A DNA stretch of 64,000 nucleotides from Anseranas semipalmata (lineage: Eukaryota; Chordata; Aves; Anseriformes; Anseranatidae): positions 53,222-117,221 of the forward strand of contig VXAA01003176.1 in the NCBI GenBank assembly GCA_013399115.1, written 5' to 3'. Every line of letters begins with the position of its first letter. Position 1 is the stretch's first letter. Below, piece by piece: positions 34,700-48,849 of this stretch. Below the pieces are notes generated by a model, which saw only the letters and a program-made list of their open reading frames with translations, made no database searches and was not told the DNA's origin. A program made the translations under genes and the position numbers.

Positions 34700-37600
34700 A
34701 GCATGCGCCTGACGCTCTTCTAATCATGAAGACTTTAACGCCACTGGAGAGATGGGGGGAAAAAAACAAGCCACCAAAGAAAGCAAACAAACCACATCAC
34801 CAAACACAAAGGACCACACAGCAAACCCCAACAACAATCAAAGAGAGGCAAATTATCTACTTTGCCTTTTTCAGCTCTGTTTCTCCTTTAATTTACTAAT
34901 TTTCCATTCTCTATTCCCCAGAAGTCTTAAACTCATTTTCCAGGAGACAATATGTTCATTTATGCATACTTATCATACAGTTGGCTGTCAAATCTGAATT
35001 TCTTCTGTCTGTTCTTAAGCTTCTCCTTGTTTGGAGCGATGTTTGTTAGGGGCTTTGTTCCATGGCTCAACTCTGAGCACATCTGATACGGGAACTGAAT
35101 ACAACTGAACAGGCATAGTAAATTTTCCACGCACAGATTTTTCAGAGCAGCACACAGATATCATTATCGATTTTCCAAATTTGCAGTGGACTTGCATACT
35201 TTCGGGTACTGCTCCCATAAGAGAATATTTGTATAGCTCCACTGACTTCAGTGGAGCTGCATTGTTTACTTTGTTAAAGGATGTGATCCACTGTAATTTG
35301 AGACTCAAATGCAGATACAATGAAATTTAATGTAGCTTGGGAAAGATCTATTCTAGAAACAGCTTGTAAGCATCAGATAATTACTCTCTTCAGATAGTCA
35401 CAAGGGTGAATTAATTTTACATCTTGCTCATTTCCACTTAGTATATGATGCAAATGAATCAATGCTACAAAAGAAAAAATTGCAGGAACATTTATCAAAA
35501 TGCGTAAACATGTTTACAGTCCTTTGCTGCACATGGATTTCATCTCATTCTTTCTTAATTACTGAAATTCTTGAGCAGCAATGAAGAAAGCTTCTGAAAG
35601 AATCCGTTGCTACTAAACTATAAAATTATAAGAAGTGGCAAAAGGGCTAGTTCTTCTGTAGGGACTCTCTCTAAAGGTCAGCGGTGATCTCATAAGGGTC
35701 TCTCTCCCTGTTTTTTCATCAGTTACATAAATAGATCTATTTCTAAAAGATGTTTCAGAGTGTCATGACTTTGAGTGGTCAGAGAAATTAAATCATTTGC
35801 AAGACATATTCCACTGTGAGATGAGATGCAAATTAAAATTGCCTTTAGTTTGTAGAACCCTGGAACATAGTTTATTATACAAAATCTATACTGTGAAATA
35901 GCTGTCCTTCTGGGTAGAAGGAGATGATGGTAGAACCATTTGGCATTCTTCAGTTTTCATGTTTCTGCAAACATTTTTAAGTTTTTGTCCTCTTCGTTCT
36001 ATATTTAGAATATACAAAGGGAGATCAGTTGGCTCTTTCTACAGGAACAAAGCAATTCTTTATTGCTCAAAGTTCTTCTCCCTTGTGAAGGATTCCCCAT
36101 GCAATCCTAAAACAAGATGTAAAGTAATGGGAGAGCTTTAGACAAGAGTCATTTTCCCTTCTACCAATTCTATTAACTAAGTGCAGCACTTTGAAAATGG
36201 AAATTGCCATATAAGAGCTAAATATTATTGCCATCACTTTGTTGCCAAGGGACAGCTGCTATTAAAGTCTCTCTCTGTACAATTATTAATTTAATATTTT
36301 CCATTACATGGCCTCTTTTATATTATTCTAACTGTGCCAAAATTTAACCATTTGGGTTGTGCAATGTTTGCAAAGAGTCATTTTCCTGCTTTTAGAAATT
36401 GAACAATGACCACTAGATGTTTTAAATAGTATATACAAAATCTACTGTTTTTATGTTTACAGTTTTCCTACAGTTTCTGGGGTGCTTATTTTAAATAAAC
36501 ACAGTGTCTCCACTCACTTGAAAGCAGACTGGGACTACAAAGATACATTTTGCAATTCTTCCAGTAATTCCTCCAGCTTTACCTGATGTATAAATCCACA
36601 CACACATACAAATCAGCAAATCTTCAAAATAACTTTTATCAACTGGGGTGGTTAAATCATAAGAATCAACAAGCGTGCCTCACATCTACTGTAGACCAGT
36701 TTGTTGTTGTTGTTTTTTCCTTTTTCTTCCTCAAACTGCATTTGTTAGCAAAGGAAGCTATGGGAAGAGATCTAGGAACTGACTGAAAACAAGCTTCAAT
36801 TCTGTTGCAGCTGTCATCTCAATATTATGCCTGGGCAAGAAGAAACAAAGGAGAAAGCATCCTAACGGGTAGACAAAAGGGTAAGGAACTACTAATGGAA
36901 ATAAGAGGACAGCGACAGCAGAGGGGTAAACAAAAGGAGGAACAGAAAGGAATAACTGCACTTGGGTGAGGTGGCAAAGGGGCTTCTAAAGGGGAAGGGC
37001 CTAACTACATGATAGAGGATGGGTCAGAAGAAGCTAAAAGTTAAAGAGCCGTCGGATCCTGTAACCAAACACAGACCTCGAGTTCCTGTTCTTCTGTTGA
37101 CGTTCTAGGAGACGACCACCAAACTTGTAGACAAGTGTGTACTTCATTCTAAGTGAGAGCCTGCCAGGGGTTATATTCCACTGTAGCTGCCTGTTGCTCT
37201 ATTTAAGCATGCAGGAAAAATACCCCTTGTGCACCTGAGAACTCCAGCCCAGCTAGCAGGGAGCAACATGGTACCACATCAACTTGTTCTGGTTTGTTTA
37301 TTAAAGGGAACTAAAGTGTTAAGAATATTAAAGGAAAATAAAAATTATAAAGGACTCTGTAAAGTTTAGGAAAGTCTAAATTACTGTTGTTTAGTTCAAA
37401 CAACTTGACTTCATTAAACATACTCATTCAAATATAGCATTAATTAAAGGAACAAATGTCAATTTGTGTCATTAAGTGCACAGCACAGACAGTGCTCAGA
37501 AAAAACTATCTGAGCTCATCAAAGAAAAGGTCATCATCTCTGCCTCACTAATAATGCACTAAACAGTTTCACATGTTCAGATAAAAATCAAAACATTGTA

Positions 37601-38390
37601 TTTGGAAGGCATTTTATAAGGTATGTTCCTTTTCCGAGCCGACTTTTCATTTTAACACTGCCTGCATTTCCATCTAGGCTCATGAAAGGCTGAAGATCAG
37701 TGCTAAGAGGGCACACGAATGGAAAGAAGAAAGCTTATTATTCTCACAAGAGCCAGAAAATGTCTAAGTAGAAATTCATACATATATTACTCATAATTAC
37801 CATGACTTGCCCATAACTAAAGGTCTTATCTTGAAAAGCTTATTCACATATGTACCTTCAACAAGGAAAAATGAAACAATATGTTGAATACGGGGCTACT
37901 TTGGGCCCTGAAAACTATATTCTACTTCTTGTAAGAGAGGACTGGATTGAGAAGGAGAATTGTAATGTTTTCTTTTCTAGGAGTAATGCAAGGATATGCT
38001 TGTTCACTTTATAGAATTAGGCCTATAAAATATGTAGGGTCATTTATACCTCAACCAGCCTGCACATAAGCAACATCAAAAGTTAATTTAAAAATAAAAA
38101 AGTGTCAATCCACAGGGAAGAAAAAAGTCATTCAGTTTTGTCATATGATTTCTGATTGAATTTCAAAGTTATTCAGAAGAGCACAGGGAAAAGGAAAACA
38201 AAACCACCTAATGAATTAAAACTATTCCTATTTTCATGAGTGATTTAATACAGTCACAAAATTAATTCACACTTATTTGAATTCATAAGGGAAGAAAACA
38301 CTAATAATCTACTTTCAATGGAGTTTTAAGACTTGGTGTGTAACTGCACAGTGAAATGTCCCTTCTTGTGTGATATACAATTCTTTATTA
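34700..38390. other. Intronic stretch without recognised elements
   Basis: AT-rich with scattered homopolymers. I recognised no exon, RNA gene or transposon end. Confidence 0.45.
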
Positions 38391-38399
38391 GGCCTAGTA

Positions 38400-39020
38400 C
38401 TCAACATCCTCAGTAATGACCTAGCAGATTCAATAAATAATAAGCTGAAGAAATACACAAATTATACCAGTGCAAAGATAAAGCAATACCAATGAGACAA
38501 ACATTTTCAAAACATAATCTGAAAATAATGAAATTGGATCAGAGTGGGAAAAATAATTTGCAACAGTTGTTGAATAAGAAGAAATTTTCAGAGCAACATA
38601 AAAATCAGGGGAGTTAAGAGAGAAAATAAGGTATTTTATTGGTGTGAACTGGTAGCAAGAAAGCCATTGCAGTGCTAGGCTGTATATATCAAAAGCTACA
38701 TATGACAGTGTTTGGATACTTAGTATACTGCATTTCCACAGCTGCCTCTGGAACGGCATGTTCAGTTCTGGGCATATTACCAGAAAATTATTGCCAAATT
38801 AGAACAGACTTGAAGAACAGCAAGGAATTAAATGCCTGAGGGAGTTTTATATGATAAGATTTAGGTGAACTAAACACGAATTGCTCTGCTCAGCAAGAAC
38901 CAAAGAGAAAGAACAGAAACAATCCAACTATATTCATAATGTTAAATAACATGGCTGGAGAGGAGTTAATTGGCATGGGAAACAATAAAAGTAATGATAT
39001 TAAAACCAAGAAATTGAATA
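38400..39020 (+). mobile_element. Ancient decayed CR1-type LINE fragment (ORF2 C-terminal part)
   Basis: In plus orientation the sequence follows the layout of a CR1 reverse-transcriptase tail. It has CAACATCCTCAGTAATGACCT (the usual ATGACCTGGA region), then CATTGCAGTGCTAGGCTGTAT, then GGCATGTTCAGTTCTGGGCA with ATTACCAGAAA, then TTGCTCTGCTCAGC near 38881. The order and spacing fit CR1/L3-like consensus from memory. The copy has many substitutions and no open frame, so it is old. Both ends are approximate. Confidence 0.6.
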
Positions 39021-42000
39021 GTCTGCCAGATAAATACTTCAAGAATAAAATGAAAAATTGCAATTTTCTTTCTTTGAACCTGCTAAAAGCTGCTCTGGCA
39101 AATCTAAAACTAGAACAGTCGAGAACTTTACTGACTAGAAGCCAGGCAGAGGCAGCCAGGATAGGGACAAGATTAGGATAGTACATAACATGGCAAAGGT
39201 TTTGGATCTGAGAAAAGGAAAACAGGGCAAAAGCAAGAGCAGAGAGCCCATGAATGCCAGAAACTCATGAAGAAAGTCACCATTTCTCAGCACCTCACTT
39301 CGGATATCAAGACATCCGCTGATTAAACCACAATTAGTAGTTTCCATCTGTAGCATCTAGTCCTATACATTTTTTCCAATATTGGATGTATATTTGCAGG
39401 CTATTCAGACCAGAAATTCTGCCATCAGTTATAGCATATCATTTATTATAGCATAAATGAGAACTGAACTGAGTAAGATACCCCAAATCAAAACCAAACT
39501 CTAACTTTCTTACAAACTGAGTCTATCTTACTCTGCAAATAGTTAGCTCATCTGGATTCAAATGAACAAACAGATGCACAAGACTTATTTCGAGAGAGCT
39601 TTGCCACACACCCACAAAAATCCTCTATGGCAAGATAAAATAAGCAAAAAGTCATTCCAATATACTCACACTTCAAAGACATCTCAGGCGTGAAAGATGG
39701 AAATTTTAAAAAGGTTAATTTCAGCTCTCAGGTATGCCTGACTAAAGCCAGATTATAATACAAAATTGTTTTAATTATGGCAAGCCAGTTAATGGTATCC
39801 CTACAGTTTTTGCCTCTAATAGTCGAAGAATTTTGAGTGATTCTATTGTAACCGCCACATTCATATTGAAGTGCCATTTGGGAACAAGTTGTGCCCTTGG
39901 TTATATAGTTTCAAATCAGTATTAAACTCTCTAAATTAACTTGGATTCAGTTTACAAAAGCCTTCAGACTCACAAAGCAATCAGAGAAAGGAATGTGGCT
40001 TTAATATCTAAAGCAGCAGGGAATATTTCTCACAATTCAGAGAAATTTTTTTCACAGGAAAAAAAATGAGAAACTTGAAACATTCTTTAGACGAATTAGT
40101 CCTTCTCAAATACCACATCCCCAGGAAGATTCTTTAGCTATATGACTAAAGGATATTACAAAAAAAAAAAAAAAAAGTTACCTTTCAATCTCTTCTGTTG
40201 AAGGTCCTTCTGTTGCTGGAGCAAGGACTAGGACTTGATCCTTCCACACCAGTGCTCCAGCTAACAAAGTGGAGAATATTCCCCACCTATTGGCTGGCAC
40301 AATGACTTTTTAAGACTCTTTTCAACCAGAAGAGGCCAAGCCTCAAAACTTAATTACAAGCACTGTTGTCAGGTGTAATTCTTGAGTTGAAGCTTCCATC
40401 CCAGATCAGACAGAAGGCACACCTGATTGTTTCCCACATCACTGCCTGATGAATGCAAGAGGGTCACCAACACCTCCATTTCAATGAGCTTTACAAGTAC
40501 AACTCAGTAACAGTTTCAACGGAGCTCTTGAGTAGAACTAGCAAAATGAGTCCAACAGGTGAAACACAGAATAAAACACCTCAATTCTGACTCCATCTGC
40601 ACAAGAGAGATTCCAGGCAATCTGACTCAGGACAGACTTCAGTAGTTGCCCGCCTTGGCAACAACAACCTCTTGGGTTTTCATCTAAAGAAATGTGGGGT
40701 TTTTGTTTGTTTTTTAAATTGAAGTGTTAAACTAATACGCCAGAGGGACAGTAAATCAAAAGCAAAACAGCAAATAAAAGAATTAATCCAGTCCTTACTC
40801 TTCAAGGGACTGGGGCAGAGTTCAGGTAGGGGAGAAATTTCTGTTTCCAATGAGAATTACTACGCAATTGTTTGACTGAATGAGCCTTTCCATTATCTTC
40901 CTGAAGGCAGTCTAACAAGAAAGAAGACTATACAATTTATCTTTGAGTATTTATTTTCTGAGTGCCATGTCTTATCAACTTGAACACCCTTTACCATTAT
41001 TTGTTTAAATGAATCTTTCCAATATCTGTTCCTTTTCTACCACAGTAAGTTCCATCTTATACAAGCTCCCAATGTTGTTCATATGTAATTTTTTCCTCAA
41101 TTAGTCATATAAGCTATTTAAACACCAAACAAAAAAACACAACCCACAAGACAACTCTTCTCCATTACGAAAGACAGCTAGGACATTTACTTGAAAATTA
41201 CACATATGATGTCTGAGTCCTATAGATTTTGATATGCTGAAGCAAATTACTAGATTTAATATTGTATAATTAATAAAAAAATAAAGGAGAATAACAACAG
41301 CAGGATAAGAAAAATAGATTTCAAAAAGCTACATTCCAAGAGAACAATTTCCCAGAATATCTTACAATTTCTAAGGCAACATTTAGGTATATATACACTC
41401 GGTGCTTCAGCCAGTTAATATATTTTGACAAAAATTCTAAACAAATTTAACTGAAATAAGTGCAAAACCATACAAAAGTTAACCCAAGGGCAACTGTTTT
41501 GCACGTATTACAGGGCCATTGCACCGAAGTATCGGAGACTTCTAAGCAAATATCAATTCAAAAGTCAGTAAATAACATATTTCTACATAATAGCATAAAC
41601 CCTTGCCACCAAAACCACAGCACCTGCCCAGAAAACCCCTAATAATTTGAAATGCCTCTCTTCTAACAACAAAGATAAAAGTTAAGTTACTATAACTTAA
41701 CTCTACCTCCTACAAACTGCTGACGTAAGTAAGGACATAGCATACACAAAATACTTCTTACAAAGTGATGCCAATGAACATTGAAACAAGTGATGAGATA
41801 CTTAACATCATATTACTTTTGCCTCCTTGAGTCCTTTCTTCCCCTCTGTGATGAAGTTTACTGGCTATAACAAAGCCAATGAGAAAAAGCTGAGTGACTT
41901 CAGCTGAGTCAGCTTTTTGTGACTCGTGCTGTGGACAAGACAACAGAATGTACAGCCCATTAAACCCCACTCCAGTGACAGGTCCAATATGGGAGATGGA

Positions 42001-42330
42001 CAAATACGTTTTACGGGAGAGAACCCCAAAATCTGACATATTAATATTCACATATCTGACAACACCAAATCTATTCTTAACTGCCTAAATGAGCAAAAAT
42101 CAGGACTCTTTGAATAAGGATTTTACTTGCTGCACTGTTATCCTGATGAAATCCATACGTGCATGTTTGCCAGACAAAAGGAATGTGAAATATGAAATTG
42201 CCTTACAGTCAGTTATGAGTTCTTATGTCAAAGTAATAAAAAGTCTGACAACTAGTTCCCTACAAGTAATCCTAAACTACAAAGCTTTTCTGACATAAAT
42301 GTCCACATCTTATAAATTTTAGGGTACTGG
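39020..42330. other. Intronic stretch without recognised elements
   Basis: It contains a poly-A run at about 40160-40176. The first 150 bp or so may still belong to the old CR1 copy. I found nothing else assignable. Confidence 0.4.
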
Positions 42331-42332
42331 AT

Positions 42333-43199
42333 TGTGGTGGTTTCACCCTGATGGGCAGCTGATCTCCACCACAACCACTCTCTCACTCCCCCTCTTCAAA
42401 GAAAAGGGGGAGAAGATACGATGGAAAGTGCTGAAGGGTTGAGATAAGGACAGGGAGATCCCTCACCAATTATAGTCACAGACAAAACAAAGTCAATGTA
42501 GGGAGACTAATAAATATAATTGATTACCTATTACTAACAGACTAGAGCAGAGAGAAATTAAAACTAAAACCACCTTCCCCCACCCAGCCTCTCCTACCTC
42601 CTCCTCCCAAGCAGTGCCGGAGAAGGGGAATGGGGGCTGCGGTCAGTCCCTAGCGCTGCGTCTCCGCCGCTCCTTCACGGTCACTCTCTGCCCCTGCTCC
42701 ACGTGGGGTCCCTCNAGGCTGCAGCTCCGGCCCGGGGCCTGCTCCTGCGGGGGCTCCCATGGGCCGCAGCCTCCTTCAGGCCACATCCACCTGCTCCATG
42801 TGGGCTCCTCCATGGCTGCAGCGTGGAGATCTGCTCCGTGTGGTGCCCATGGGCTGCAGGGGGACGGCCTGCTCCACCATGGGCCTCTGCACGGGCCGCA
42901 GGGGAACTTGTGCTGCGGCGCCTGGAGCCCCTCCTGCCCTCCTTCTGCACTGCCCTGGTGCCTGCAGGGCTGTTTCTCACCCCTCTCTCCCAGCTGCTGT
43001 GGCGCAGCAGTTTGTTCCCTTCCTTAGCTCTGCTCTCATAGAGGCCCAACCAGCGTCGCTCCCTGGCTCAGCTCTGGCCAGCAGCGGGTCCCTTTTGGAG
43101 CAGCTGGAGCTGGCTCTGATCTGACACAGGGCAGCTGCTGGGCTCTTCCACACCTGCAGCCCCCCACTTCCAAAACTTTGCCACATAAACCCAGTATAA
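42333..43199. mobile_element. Solo LTR of an avian endogenous retrovirus (probably ERVL/ERVK type)
   Basis: The left end reads TGTGGTGGTTTCACCCTGAT and the right end CCACATAAACCCAGTATA. I recognise these termini and the middle from LTRs common in bird genomes. The right end has TA where CA is expected. From about 42610 to 43130 it is GC-rich and built of degenerate units around CTGCTCC..GTGGG..CC..GGGCTGCAG. No gag, pol or env similarity lies on either side, so this is a solo LTR left by recombination. I could not identify a target-site duplication. The open frames inside (up to 137 codons) are products of GC-rich sequence, not genes. One ambiguous base (N) is at 42715. Orientation relative to the provirus is uncertain. 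Confidence 0.72.
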
Positions 43200-46100
43200 G
43201 AATATTTGAAATATTATTAAAAAGAAGGTATGAATGAATTAAATTCTTTAGATCTAGCATGTAGACCAGATTGACATGATTTAGTTGACTCCTAACAGAA
43301 TTTAAGCAGTTAGTTTCATAGGACAGATACATACTATACTACGTACAGAGCAGCTGTCATTAGGAGATTTTTTCCCACAGTAGTATCATAAAGGGGAAAA
43401 AAATACTATATCTTACATAGCCTGTATTAGTGACATCAGTTGGATCACTCTCCAGTCAGTAATACTATATACACTTACTTGTCTGTAAACAGACTTTCAC
43501 AGGATGATACCCATACAAAAAACTGTACATGAAAAATTTGTCACTGAGGATGCGAGTGTGCCAGAATTATCATCATTAATTCTGTGTCTACTTGAGACAT
43601 TATATTCAGAGAAACACTGCAATTTTTAGGTTATATCCCATATGATCTCTTCAATTCTATTCTATATTCTTTTCTGTGCAAAGTAGATTCCTTTCAGAGA
43701 AAACTAAACCAGCAGGTCCCCTTCAGGTGCACTCAGTGGTTGACAGGGTCACTACTTTCCCAGACAAAGTGTGGATGCACCACCACAAGATCCCAATTTA
43801 TTAACCAAACACATGTGCACCATTACAAGACCCCAAACTCTCCAGAGTTGCTGGAAGATCCACAAGTGATTCTCATGAACTATAAGTGTCCAGCACTATG
43901 TGTGCCTTCCCATTTACTGCAGTGATTTTTTTCCCCCCAGTGTTCTGTGCAGCTATGACAGTACCCAAGCCCAGGCCATTCCTCTCTAGCATGGTCTAGA
44001 GCAGATTCACAGAAAATACTGACATTATGTCCTTGCAGCACAGAATAGCCTTGTTCACCACCCTTCAGAACACATGAAGTAAGCTTTTGCTCCCTTCCCC
44101 CTTTCCTCTGGAGGCAATTCCCTCCAACATCCACCTCTTCTGATCTGTGGGCCCTGACTGAAATTGTTGGAGCTGCAGTTCACATGAAAGGAGGACTTTT
44201 ACTGAAGGCTGTGGAGTTAGTAGTCAAAGCCACCAAAGAATACGTGGGAAAGGGCAAAAAGCATAGAAGGCCTGGGAATGCACAACAAGGGTAACCATGC
44301 TTGTCCGAAAGGGACTGTAGGGTGGGAGGTGATCAAGTGACCTTAGATGTTGCTGAAGATAGAAGTATTTCTCCTTGTGAAGCTGACAAAACAACATTGA
44401 CAAAAAGCATGTAACATTCTTCCTTCTTTGTCATTGTAATAATTACACTGAAGGCGGCACAGGTGCTTAAACATGGCCAGAAAATAAAGATGAGACCAGT
44501 GAAGGGGATCAATTTTCTAAATTATGGTCTACTTGTTGCCACCTGTAATAGGCAAGCATCTCACTGAAGAAGTTTATGTTAGAGGTCCTTCAGGCAACTG
44601 CTTCATTCACAAGTGTGAATTATTCACAAGGTGATTTTTTTCTATTCTATTTAAATTCCAGCAATAAATTAATCAATGGGCAGATCTTTGCACAACTGTC
44701 CATCTCTGGACCTCAGTATAGTCAGTTCAGATGAAAACTTCAAATTATTTTACGCCAAACTTAAAGAAACCTCCACTGAGCATGCACTATTGCAAATTAA
44801 CTAAGGTTCAGCTAAAATATGTAAAGTTAATCTCTCACAAGTAGGTACACAAAGTCTTTATAAAGCACAGAAACGAAAGACAAAGCTTGAAACAGCAATA
44901 CACCTGAAACAGTAAACCAAGCAGTCTCATTAACCAGAAATGCAGAATTAAAGCTTCCTACGCAATAATCATCCTACTACCTTCTACAAACACATTTTAG
45001 AATCATTCTTCATGACATCACAAAACATGCACATATTCACTTTTCAGGGGTCTTCAGTTTCATTAAATCTGCCATGATGATTAAGTATATTCTGTATGGA
45101 AAAATCATCAGTGCAATGCTCTTCAGGTCATGAACCGCTAAGCAAGCAAAATCCAAGTATATGATCACTGTTTCAAACAGTGCTTTACATTCAAATTTAT
45201 AAAACCAAACTTCAGCCAATTCATTATGGATATTTGGGGCTTATAAACAATTTAGAAATAATGAGAATCATTAACTCAAACTCCAAAAGCTAATACAGTT
45301 TAACCTCACATAATGTACATGGAAGAAGAAACAGACGTTGGCAAAATAACACTTTGCATATCTTATACTTATTAGTCAAATATTTGTCATAAATTTATCC
45401 CATTTCATAGTCTATCTGCTGAAAAATAGATCTACCAGTACTTTGCTATGAATAAAATCCTAACACCTACACTGAAGGTCAGATGAGTATTTTTATGTTT
45501 GGACAGCAGTTTTTCCATATAAAAATTATTTAACAGAATACTTAAGCCTGAATGTGCCAACAGTTACTTCCACTTGCCTAAAAGACAACTGAAAGAATAA
45601 AAACCATTGCATTCCATTTTCAAATTCCATTTTGCCATCCAACATCAAATTCAAGCTATCAGTGCACGGAAACAGACTATGCTTTCAGAAATTCTTGTCA
45701 TTAAATACAGCTGGAACTCAAAGGCGTTTTATGTGCAAGTGACTCTTTCAATAAATTAATTAGGTAAATTACAAACTCCAGCTAAAAGATTGTGGTAATG
45801 TACCAGAAATGACTGGTTCCTCAGTTAAAGCTCTCATGTAGTTTTCCTGTAATTGTTTTTCCTCTTGGATCTCACATTCAGTAACCTTCCTTATCTTGTC
45901 TCACATACAATAAACCATTCTGTTAAGTACATGTAATAGTCCTCAACCTTCCGTCCTTCTCCACTCCCACGACCAGTAAAATTTCCTCTTCTAAACCAGA
46001 AGTCTTATATAGTAATTACAAAGTATATATACACTTTGAAGTCTTAGGAACCTATTTTAATAACTATATTTATACATCACCAATGAAAGCATGTATTTAA

Positions 46101-48820
46101 AATTGCAGATGTTCCATTTGACACACTTCTGCAGCCTCATCTGAGATCCTGCCTTACATGTAATCACATATACCTACATACATTTCAGAAATTTCTAATG
46201 ATTTTATATAAACGCTTATGGCATTGTGACAAAGAAGCTGAGCTTTTTTTTTTTCTTGCTGTATCTCAGGTTCAGCTGTGATCAAAGCATTCAATACTCA
46301 GGTGCAAATTCAGCAATACTTTAAAATAGTATAATGTTCTATTAGAGTTCAATGCAAGGAAAAAGCTTGGATTATTTTTCAGTTTGGGAGACCAAAATAA
46401 ACTGTTTTGGGACACCATTAATTATGTCTTCTGACCTCTTCTACATACTAGGCACATTTGGTTAAGAAGTTTGAAACTCTAAGATATGTGTGTCTGGATG
46501 CATTTTCTCCTCTCATTTGACCCTAAAATTAAGTCTAAGATGATGATTCCAACAAACAAATAACATGATAGGACTTTTAAAATGGCTTTTCTTTAACAAA
46601 GGTAGAAACAGAGTAGCTAGGCCAAAAAAAATCTGTATAAATTTTTGTAATGAAATCTGCTATCCTCAGGCTAGACTTGTAGCTCAGCTTGGGCAGATAA
46701 GCAATGTAGCAATGAACCTCATGTCTCCCTCTTACTACTTTGCACCACGTCTCTCTGATGCCACACGCCATACAAAGAGAAACACATGACGTGGAAATTG
46801 TTATCCTCCTCTTTGTGTCAGGGGGCAGAAAGGACATAACGCAAAGCCTGGACTAAACTGTGCTGACAAATGTTGAGCTGCAGTAGTTAAAGACCCAACA
46901 CGGTTCATTTCCTTTGTAGAACAACACAGCTCCCAGGCAGAAGAGTCCTACGAAGCAAATAAACCCCTTGCTTTCTGCTCCAGGGGCAACACACCCTGTG
47001 ATAAATAGTTAATACATAAAATAGTCCCTAACTGTATATTTGTAGAGAGAAACTAAACTGTTCTTATTCTATCAGGGGCGATGTAGCTGATTCTTGCACT
47101 GGTCTATCTTGCAAGTCACGTTTTATGTGTCACACATGAAGCTAGGGGAAAAAAATGTAGTTAAGCTACACCATAAATTTAACAGAGTCAGACCTCAATT
47201 CTGAAAATAGATCTGACCACTCTGCTTCTTTCTTGTGGATTTTTATAAGGCCTTATTATGAAAACAGCTTTATAACACTATGCTGAAAGCAGAAATACTG
47301 TAACATAGTACATTTTGTCAAAGCAAATCGGGTAACATATAACCCACAATTTGTTTACATATGTATTTGTAAGAAAAATACTACACTATTTAAGAATAAC
47401 AAATTAGAAATGGCAATAGTATATGATTTATACAGAAATCCGTCAATAGGAGAAAAAACTTTTTATTTAGACTAAATTTAGCCTTTGGAAAAAATAGATT
47501 CATTGTAAAATATCTTAACATTTTTAACGTATTTAAAACTCCATTTCATGCCACCTATAGAAATTAAAAAAAAACAACTATAATGTAGCTCATTAATTGC
47601 TTAAAGGATTTGAATACTCTTTATAAATAACATTTTTTTCCTCAGTTTGACATGTTTTCATAGTCACAAGCGATTTTGCAAAAATGCTTCTAAAAATTAT
47701 TACAGGTACATATATGACAGTGTTTTACCTTGTTTTGTATCACTAGAAATTCAAGGAACACCTTGGATACCACCACTGCTTCCTTAACTAATTAGTCAAG
47801 CTAGCATTTCTCCTTCCTGTTGAAAGACAACATGAAGGATTTAGAGCTTAAAAATTGATCTTTTATGGATATAAATATGGAATAATTGTGTACAGTAATC
47901 ATGCCATATTTGTCTAAGACTCCCAAACCCCTTTCATTACCCAAGGCTTGGATGATATATGTGTTTACAGAATTAATTGTGTTGCAGACTGCAATCAACA
48001 AATCTGAAAATATGTTCTATATGATTTCTTATTTTCTAATTTTTTTTCCTGTTTAAATCTTATGCATGTTTTTTCCTTTACATTGATTTACAGAGATACT
48101 TTATTTTGAAAATGCACACATTAGAACTGCCTGAGTCACAGGCAATTACTTCATTCATTCCTCCTGATAGAGCTCTGATCACATTTCTTAAGGAATTTTT
48201 TCCACTCATCCATCACTGATATCTGTTCTAAGACTATTTTCAGTCTCTCTTTCCCCCTGCTGGACATTGCTCTCAGTATGGCTAGAGAGGTGTTAACCCT
48301 TTCTTTCTATAATGTGTAAGCCTACAGTACAATACCCTGGTGAGTGCCTGTCATCTCAAGTTGTTCCTAATTCAGATTTTTTTTTTTCAAATGACTACTT
48401 AGTCCATACATTTTTTATTAAATGACTAGTGATTTACTACTCTAAAATCATAAACGTTCAACTAGCTCCACATTAGAATTCTGTGTTGCACAGCAAAACT
48501 CATTTGTCATGCACGCGTGGTCAAACTATTTCAGATACTGAATTTGATTTATCAGTATGTATTTTAGCATGGCATTTGTAAACCTCACTCTGGAAAAGTA
48601 CATGCAAGTAAGAACAGAGACGCTTGTTGGTCTCACATTCATTTTATGGAGTTGGTTTGTAGCTGGTATCTTAGACCTTATATGGTCCAGCAGCTACAAG
48701 CAGGCCATCCTTGACTTTCTTGTGCGTAAACAAAGCACAGATCCCCACAGTGACAGAACATAAGCAGACATGCATCTGACAGCTGTTTTGCCAGTCACAG
48801 TAAAAAGAAAGGGAGAGGGA
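43200..48820. other. Intronic stretch without recognised elements
   Basis: AT-rich with many stop codons. I saw no convincing exon, RNA gene or transposon. Confidence 0.45.
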
Positions 48821-48830
48821 GAGCACCAGT

Positions 48831-48846
48831 ACACACGCGCGCGCGC
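48831..48846. repeat. (AC)n/(GC)n alternating purine-pyrimidine tract
   Basis: ACACACGCGCGCGCGC is a strictly alternating run with five consecutive CpG steps, in an otherwise CpG-poor region. Such runs can adopt Z-DNA. Confidence 0.9.
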
Positions 48847-48849
48847 TAA

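Noticed and set aside
42614..43332. Several overlapping 98-137 codon open frames on both strands
   Set aside because: Most fall in the GC-rich array of the solo LTR, with one running on into its right flank. They overlap in many frames and have no domain. They result from low stop frequency.
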